This document shows, piece after piece, positions 22,295 through 25,296 of a DNA stretch of 25,296 nt. The position numbers and the translations under genes are program-made. Position 1 is the first letter of the stretch. Each line of letters begins with the position of its first letter. The DNA comes from a virus. Under the pieces are notes generated by a model. It saw only the letters and a program-made list of their open reading frames with translations. It was not told where the DNA came from and did not search any database. Location: IMG/VR virus record IMGVR_UViG_3300024520_000462, positions 1 through 25,296 of that record; one strand, 5' to 3'.

Positions 22295-22806
22295 CTCTGG
22301 ACCGTCTCAAGAAAGAGATCCGCGAGTTCGTCGAGCATCTCGTCGGGCAGCGCCAGAAATATCTCGCGCCCTATAAGGCGCAAGTGGTGAGCTACGACGC
22401 AGCGAAGGGGTTGGTCGAGCTGGTCGTCGATGATGATCGTTTCAAGGGGACAGGCGCGAAGGACGTTGAGAATCTCACCGGCCTGCCTGGTTCGATCGTC
22501 GAGCTCCGCGAAGGTGATCGAGTGATCCTGATGTTCGATGGAGGCAACCCCGACAAGCCGTTCTGTGTCCTGGCTGAGCAGGCGATCGGGGCTAGCACTC
22601 TGGCCAAGCTTTCTCGGATCGGCGATCTCATCGACGGAGGAACCGTGACAGGATCGGTAGCTGCAGCACCGGGCGCGGTCACTTTCGTGTATGCCCCTCC
22701 GGGGGCGCCTCCGCATGCGCCAGGCCCAACACTTGATCTTTCGAATGCTCTTCTGAAGGGACCTGAAATCCTGACTGGTAGCGATCGCGCGGAGCTGGAG
22801 GACTGA
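22291..22806 (+). CDS. Baseplate central spike/assembly protein (Mu gp45-like)
   Basis: Start ATG overlaps the hub stop (ATGA). The 171-residue product has an OB-fold-like part: YKAQVVSYDAAKGLVELVVD, ENLTGLPGSIVELREGDRVI and LMFDGGNPDKPFCVLAEQ, followed by a short C-terminal repeat region without a long beta-helix. It would form the trimeric membrane-piercing tip together with the hub. No HxH iron-binding apex motif is seen. The TGATG at 22804 couples it to the next gene. Confidence 0.8.
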   Translation: MTLDRLKKEIREFVEHLVGQRQKYLAPYKAQVVSYDAAKGLVELVVDDDRFKGTGAKDVENLTGLPGSIVELREGDRVILMFDGGNPDKPFCVLAEQAIGASTLAKLSRIGDLIDGGTVTGSVAAAPGAVTFVYAPPGAPPHAPGPTLDLSNALLKGPEILTGSDRAELED

Positions 22807-23222
22807 TGGCCTCGGGACTTGGCAGCGACTTCTCGTGTGTGAGCGATGTCGACGAGAGCCTCTCGGTCGTTACCGGGCGGCTTGCTCTCGCGCAGGCGCA
22901 GGCTCGTCGGCTTGGAACTCCCAAACGTCATTTGTTCTATGACAAGGAGTACGGCGAGGACATGCGCGATCTGATTGGTAGCGCTCGCAGTGCTTTGAGC
23001 ATTCAGCAGGCGGCCGAAGTCGAGATGCTTCAGGACGAACGTGTCGAGGACACAGCTGTGAAAGTCGTCCGAAAAGAATACGGGGATCCTGGTGTACAAG
23101 CCGACCAAATCGGGGACATGGAGATAGTGGTTGAGCTAGAGGATGCCGATGGGCCTTTCCCGCTCACGCTCGACGTCAGCAAGGGCGAGGTCACGCTTGA
23201 GATCCTAGAGGAAAATCTCTGA
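22806..23222 (+). CDS. gp25/W-like baseplate wedge protein (Mu gp46-like)
   Basis: Start overlaps the spike stop as TGATG. The 138-residue product resembles the gp25-like family: GLGSDFSCVSDVDESLSVVT at the N-terminus, LALAQAQARRLGTPKRHLFY, then YGEDMRDLIGSARSALSIQQ, and a C-terminal beta-part with a typical VVELEDADGPFPLTLDVS. These proteins, despite an old lysozyme label, are structural parts of the inner baseplate wedge. It ends with a TGATG overlap to the J gene. Confidence 0.85.
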   Translation: MASGLGSDFSCVSDVDESLSVVTGRLALAQAQARRLGTPKRHLFYDKEYGEDMRDLIGSARSALSIQQAAEVEMLQDERVEDTAVKVVRKEYGDPGVQADQIGDMEIVVELEDADGPFPLTLDVSKGEVTLEILEENL

Positions 23223-24400
23223 TGCCATTCACGATCCTTCAGCTGTCGACGCCGATCACTCGCGATCAGGCTCTCAACACGATGCTCGGAAACCTCCAGG
23301 CGCTGGGGTTCAATGTCACCAGCTGGCAGAGCGGTAGCGTGCAGCGAACGATCCTGACTGGGGTCGCACAGACATGGTCGACCGCTACGGAGTTCGTCGC
23401 GACGCTTGTGAAAATGGCGTTCAACGACACGTCGGACGGCGGAGCTCTGACCACGTTCAGCGACAGCCACTATGATAATCAACGCATCGAAAATCTCTCT
23501 ACGCAGGGCGAGATGATTTTCGCTGGTAGCGCGGTCGGCCCACCCCATACGATCAGCCCCAGCGATGTAGTGGTGCAGGATACGGCGACTGGTCAGACCT
23601 ATCGCAATCTCACAGGCGGCACGATCCCTCTCGGCGGGTCGGTCACTCTCGACATGGAAGCGCAGACTCCTGGCATCGCCGGCAACATCGGGACGGGGCT
23701 GGTGACGCTCGAGCTTGTGACAAGCTTCACCGGAGTGACAGTTACGAATCCTGCGCTCGCCGGCGCGTCGACTTGGATCACACAGCTCGGTGTAGACGAG
23801 GAAGAAGATTCGATCCTGCGAGAGCGCAATTCGACGAAGTGGACGACGCTGAATTTCGCGACACCTGACGGCGCGTACATTCAGATCTCGCTTGCGGCCG
23901 ATAGCGACATCACCCGCGTAACTGTTGACGACTCCAACCCTCGAGGGCCGGGAACAGTCGACGTCTACATCGCTCGAGCGGATGGCGTCGCTACGGGTGC
24001 AGACGTCACGCAAGTTCAAGTAACAGGGACGGACGATGTAGCAGTCGATAAAAAGCGTCCGGTTACGGCCGACGCTTTGGTCATTGCTGCAGCGGCGCAG
24101 GCGGCGACAGTTACAGGAACGATCCACATCACTACATCTCTCGACGATGCGGCTGGTTTGAAGCGCGCTGAAATCGAGCAGGCGGCGATCGACTACGTGA
24201 ACAGCTTGGACATTGGCGGTGAGATCTTCACGCCAGCCACGACGGGCGTTCTCTCGTTCAGCGAATTGATCGGCGCGATCACTTCGGTCGTGGGTGTGAG
24301 AAAGGTCGCGCTTTCGGCACCTACCACCGACATTCCTATCAGTGGGTTCAGCGTCGCGACGCTGGGCGCCCCTAGTTTCTCCTACGCAACAATCGACTGA
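23222..24400 (+). CDS. Baseplate J-like wedge protein (Mu gp47-like)
   Basis: The 392-residue product matches the baseplate J family: helical N-terminus (TRDQALNTMLGNLQALGFNV), a beta-domain with GQTYRNLTGGTIPLGGSVTL and APGIAGN-like TPGIAGNIGTGLVTL, then DEEEDSILRERNSTKWTTLN, PDGAYIQISLAADSDITRV, and a C-terminal AEIEQAAIDYVNSLDIGG. It pairs with the gp25-like and gpI-like proteins to build the wedge. Start overlaps the upstream stop as TGATG. Confidence 0.92.
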   Translation: MPFTILQLSTPITRDQALNTMLGNLQALGFNVTSWQSGSVQRTILTGVAQTWSTATEFVATLVKMAFNDTSDGGALTTFSDSHYDNQRIENLSTQGEMIFAGSAVGPPHTISPSDVVVQDTATGQTYRNLTGGTIPLGGSVTLDMEAQTPGIAGNIGTGLVTLELVTSFTGVTVTNPALAGASTWITQLGVDEEEDSILRERNSTKWTTLNFATPDGAYIQISLAADSDITRVTVDDSNPRGPGTVDVYIARADGVATGADVTQVQVTGTDDVAVDKKRPVTADALVIAAAAQAATVTGTIHITTSLDDAAGLKRAEIEQAAIDYVNSLDIGGEIFTPATTGVLSFSELIGAITSVVGVRKVALSAPTTDIPISGFSVATLGAPSFSYATID

Positions 24401-24404
24401 CGCT

Positions 24405-25296
24405 GTGCCGAACTTCCGAGATTACGTCGAGCAGATCAGCCCTCCCTGGCTGCGTCGCCATTATGGGCTTCGCCTCATGGGCGCGATCTCTGGGCTGATG
24501 GGCGATATCATCATGGAGGGCGCGAGCCAGGCTATCCAAGGTCCGTGGTTGCGTAGTGGGTTCCAACCGCCGGACGCGCTGCCGCTCGTAGGCAATGAGC
24601 GGCGCATGCCGCGCTACCCGAGCGACACCGATGCTACCTATCGCGAGAGGCTGGCCGAGGCCTGGAGCACCTATGGGAGGGGCGGCAATGAGGGCGCGAT
24701 CATCGAGCAGCTGATCGCGTTCGGGCTCACTAACCCTGTAGTGATTCCTGCCGAGAACTCCGCCCCGACCCTCGGATTCGCGAGCTCGAGGGTCGACACG
24801 TGGCGTTTCGAGGAACCGCCTACCATCATCGCGACAGCCGACTTTGATCTCGAAAGTACGGGGACAAGCATCAGCGGCATGACTGAGATTGTGCTTACCG
24901 GAGCAGGGGTGACATGGACCAGCATCGGCGCTCCGTCTGCGCCGACCAAGGTGTGGTTCGACACTCCGGTAAACGGGCGTCACTACATGCGCCTCGATAG
25001 TTTCCCGAGCACGACGCGGGCAATCGTTTCCGATCAGCTGGATCCGACCTTGGACTTCACTGATGAAAGTCTGACCGGCGAAATTCTCGACTTCACAAAT
25101 TGGTCGCGCTTCGTGGTGGTGATCGAGCAGCCCAACCCCTACGAGTCATGGTCCTACGGCGATGGCTTCGTCTACGGCGAGGGCGACGAGTTCATGACCT
25201 ACGGCTCGACGGCGACGCAGGGAGACATTCGATCGATCAAGGCGATTATCCGCAAGTGGAAGGAACGCCACGCGATCAATCCGCTTTTCATCATCG
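24405..25296 (+). CDS. Mu gp48/P2 gpI-like baseplate protein, truncated by window end
   Basis: A frame starting at GTG 24405 (VPNFRDYVEQISPPWLRRHYG) runs 297 codons to the window edge without a stop. It has the usual early PPWLR segment, RYPSDTDATYRERLAEAW, and a late IEQPNPYESWSYGDGFVYG, MTYGSTATQGDIRSIKAI and IRKWKERHAINP, characteristic of tail protein I-type wedge proteins. The first ATG in frame (24477) would cut the conserved N-terminus, so GTG is preferred. The Ig-like middle part (about residues 140-245) is probably an insertion. Confidence 0.85.
   Translation, partial: MPNFRDYVEQISPPWLRRHYGLRLMGAISGLMGDIIMEGASQAIQGPWLRSGFQPPDALPLVGNERRMPRYPSDTDATYRERLAEAWSTYGRGGNEGAIIEQLIAFGLTNPVVIPAENSAPTLGFASSRVDTWRFEEPPTIIATADFDLESTGTSISGMTEIVLTGAGVTWTSIGAPSAPTKVWFDTPVNGRHYMRLDSFPSTTRAIVSDQLDPTLDFTDESLTGEILDFTNWSRFVVVIEQPNPYESWSYGDGFVYGEGDEFMTYGSTATQGDIRSIKAIIRKWKERHAINPLFII

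Overview
The window carries about 25 kb of a contractile-tailed phage (myovirus) or prophage with a phage Mu-type structural module. Every gene I can support is on the + strand. GC content looks close to 60% by eye. No host housekeeping gene, tRNA, rRNA, integrase, transposase or CRISPR array is visible. The host cannot be named from the sequence. A lipobox protein with collagen-type Gly-X-Y repeats suggests a Gram-negative host, possibly of the Myxococcota/deltaproteobacterial kind; that is inference only.

Left part (1-5511): an accessory or early region of small, tightly packed genes, many coupled by TGATG stop/start overlaps. It opens with a zinc-ribbon protein and a C5-cytosine DNA methyltransferase broken by a one-base deletion exactly at its ENV motif. 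Then come two small ORFs behind a shared 16-bp repeat, one of which encodes the collagen-like lipoprotein. A promoter with an embedded GTTAC palindrome appears to drive a leaderless gene at 2517, and a run of CxxC-rich small proteins follows, including a 53-residue one at 3122-3283.

Middle (5512-7245): a regulatory stretch. The 52-bp promoter/operator recurs here with 5 mismatches, now followed by a leader of about 190 nt that can fold into a 23-bp imperfect stem enclosing two hairpins, ahead of a 76-residue gene. A second foldable leader, with a possible pseudoknot, precedes a DUF932 gene. A strong intrinsic terminator at 7193-7228 closes the region.

Right part (7246-25296): the virion operon in Mu order: a Lys/Ala-rich protein, DUF935 portal, MuF-like protein, protease/scaffold with a nested in-frame scaffold start, putative decoration protein, gpT-type major capsid, DUF1320 protein, virion morphogenesis protein, probable tail-completion protein, sheath, tube, tail assembly chaperones joined by a GGGAAAA -1 frameshift site, tape measure, then baseplate genes (gpN-position protein, gpP-like hub, spike, gp25/W wedge, J, and a gp48/gpI-like protein cut by the window end). 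No terminase gene lies next to the portal, which is where Mu keeps it.

The most noteworthy points are the duplicated operator/promoter, the structured leader at 5768-5893, the dual-frame methyltransferase remnant, the -1 frameshift site, the nested scaffold with a translation-start motif shared by three capsid genes, and a strong excess of CTCGAG and GATC across the window.
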